Position numbers and translations under genes: made by a program. This document shows positions 62,439-64,000 of a DNA stretch of 64,000 nt, one piece after another. The notes below the pieces were generated by a model. It was given only the letters and a program-made list of their open reading frames with translations, had not been told where the DNA came from and did no database searches. Numbering within the stretch: the first letter of the stretch is position 1; each line of letters opens with the position of its first letter. The stretch is from Hofstenia miamia (taxonomy: Eukaryota; Xenacoelomorpha; Acoela): assembly GCA_004352715.1 (NCBI GenBank), contig SCFE01000018.1, forward strand, positions 702,603-766,602, read 5' to 3'.

Positions 62439-62958
62439 CAGTGTTGGTCATATTATTAAGTTTAGCGGATATATTTAGCAGAAGCTAGAATATGTTTATT
62501 TAACAGATGTGTTTAACAGATTTTTTATTGAATAATAGAAAAAAGTCTGTTACGAATGCCATCAACATACCATCAAAACGGTTTTTTCGATTTTCTAAAA
62601 AAATTCTGCTTCTGAGATTTTTCTTCAGTTATTGTTTAAATGATATAGTAAAATTTGTGACACTCACTTAACCTTGGCCATTTGACGCTTCTTCTTTATG
62701 AAAAGTGAAGACTCTTTTTTTCTGCGTCATTAACAAAATTAAAAAATTTGATAATTCATTTGAGTTTCTCATTTGCTTTATGATCCATACTTCCTTTCTA
62801 TAAAGTTGAGAAAGTGCTAAGAAGATTGCTTAGTTATAGCAATAATAAAACAAATCTGTTAAACAGATATGTTATCTGATTTTAAAGTTTATTTATATAG
62901 TTTTTCAACCAAACTGTTAACCGATCTGTTAAACAGATTATAAATATGGTCATCACTG
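62439..62958. mobile_element. hAT-like MITE with near-perfect 8-bp TSD
   Basis: A 520-bp element between CTCATGAT (62431-62438) and CCCATGAT (62959-62966), 7 of 8 identical. The left end CAGTGTTGGTCATATT and right-end complement CAGTGATGACCATATT are inverted. Subterminal TCTGTTAAACAGA palindromes recur near 62856, 62927 and, in part, 62501-62520. No transposase. Confidence 0.85.
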
Positions 62959-63416
62959 CCCATGATCTACTATAAAAGTGACAATCTACCTCAGTTTATC
63001 GATAAATGTTGCAGAATTTTTTATTATTTATCTTCTATTTTTATACTTATTTATGAGAGATTTGATGATACTAATTCAGTTATTTATGTTTATTTTATTT
63101 TTAGGCTATTGAAACAAATGTTTCTTCCGTTTTTTATTTTTACAGGTTTTGCTCGTTCTTGTAAACCATTTGGTGGTTAATCGAATAATGCAGCAATTAA
63201 TGCAAATAGAAAACCCTTCCTGGAAGTGCATTGGGAATTTTGTAATGGAATTTTCTCCATTCTTTTACATCGTGTAATTCCCTAAGACGCTCTAATATTT
63301 CAATGTAAATTTAAACCTTCAAAGGAATGATTCTGTTTCTAATGGAATAATTACTGCAAAATGATAGTAATCTGGATAATTATTTTTTTCTGCTGTGATT
63401 TCTTACCATCTGGTAG

Positions 63417-63538
63417 GATGCGGATCTCTTCTCAAACAGATGTTCTCATCCATCTTGAACTGGTTTCTGATTGGAGGATCGACTGACACTATATCGCTTT
63501 TCGTATACGTCTCTTTACAAGTGCTCCTTCACTTACAG
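63417..63538 (+). CDS. Possible internal exon of an unrecognised membrane protein
   Basis: Bounded by a pyrimidine-rich acceptor ending GGTAG at 63416 and a CTTACAG|GTACAT donor at 63538. Reading with one base borrowed from the previous exon gives CGSLLKQMFSSILNWFLIGG, then STDTISLFVYVSLQVLLHLQ. GC content is above background and there is one hydrophobic, helix-like segment. Neighbouring exons are not identified, though the gene could continue past the right edge. The family is not recognised; chance splice signals around a random open stretch remain possible. Confidence 0.35.
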
Positions 63539-63544
63539 GTACAT

Positions 63545-64000
63545 TTAATTTACATTGTTTTCCAATATATCGATTATTAAGACATGATACAATTCTTTTA
63601 CTTCCAATATAAATCAATATTCATGTCTGGCTTCACTTTTTGGTCACACTCATCCGCTTAAATTTTTGCAATGTTCGCCATTTTTTAAGTATATACTAAA
63701 TCCCGAATTCACTTGAAAATTCTACAAAAAAAGATTTTCTTGAAAGGAATCAATTCAGCCTATCCTGACCCATGAACCGGAAATTCATTATAATACTTGT
63801 CTTGTCGAGGTAGACCAGGCTTGGTTAGCGAAATTTTAAAGTTTAAGAATAGTTCGAACTACATACAATTTTTAAGTTGAATCCCTCATTCTGTTAGAAT
63901 TATGATCTGATTTAAATGTTTAAATCTCTGGATTGGAATTATGAAATTTTTAAGTTACAGTATTGCGCATAGAGCACTATCCATGTATTTTCAAGTTGCA
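63545..64000. other. Right edge of window, nothing recognised
   Basis: AT-rich; no ORF or repeat with support. Confidence 0.3.

Overview
This is an AT-rich (roughly 70 percent by eye) window from an invertebrate animal nuclear genome. Genes have GT-AG introns of 0.5 to 10 kb, and relics of LINE, Penelope-like, P/THAP, Tc1/mariner and hAT-type elements fill much of the rest. The proteins (RBX1, the molybdopterin synthase large subunit, SLC22 transporters) are animal-type, but nothing here fixes the phylum. There are two assembly gaps: 66 Ns inside a (TA)n tract at 6227-6292, and a single N at 10296 next to a suspicious 31-base duplication.

Layout. 1-1.5 kb: degenerate LINE reverse transcriptase. 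1.6-2.54 kb (minus): two-exon coiled-coil gene. 4.17-5.16 kb: RBX1, two exons. 6.2-7.5 kb: 5'-truncated Penelope-like element with a GIY-YIG remnant. 8.35-20.3 kb: three-exon leucine-rich-repeat gene of 403 aa; its 9.8 kb second intron holds a THAP/P-type element, a nearly intact mariner-type transposase, an hAT-like MITE and other repeats. 22.3-23.1 kb: dead LINE. 25.6-49.05 kb: tandem plus-strand array of five SLC22-like (MFS organic ion) transporter copies, four apparently intact and one a pseudogene, with more TEs between them. 51.06-51.26 kb: orphan terminal exon. 53.8-55.5 kb: MOCS2 large subunit (MoaE), two exons. 57.5-59.7 kb (minus): 5'-truncated LINE with a (TAG)n tail. 62.4-62.96 kb: hAT-like MITE. 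63.4 kb: possible membrane-protein exon.

The most interesting result concerns the SLC22 array. Each copy carries its protein on one large exon that begins one base before codon 2. In the three copies where the upstream exon can be recognised by homology, that exon ends in AT just before GTAAGT, with an in-frame stop a few codons upstream. The initiator ATG therefore appears to be created by splicing (AT^G). In the other four genes a splice acceptor lies only 0-4 bases before the ATG. Taken together this suggests either very frequent introns at the start codon or spliced-leader trans-splicing. Four short non-autonomous transposons were delimited to the base by inverted termini and target-site duplications.
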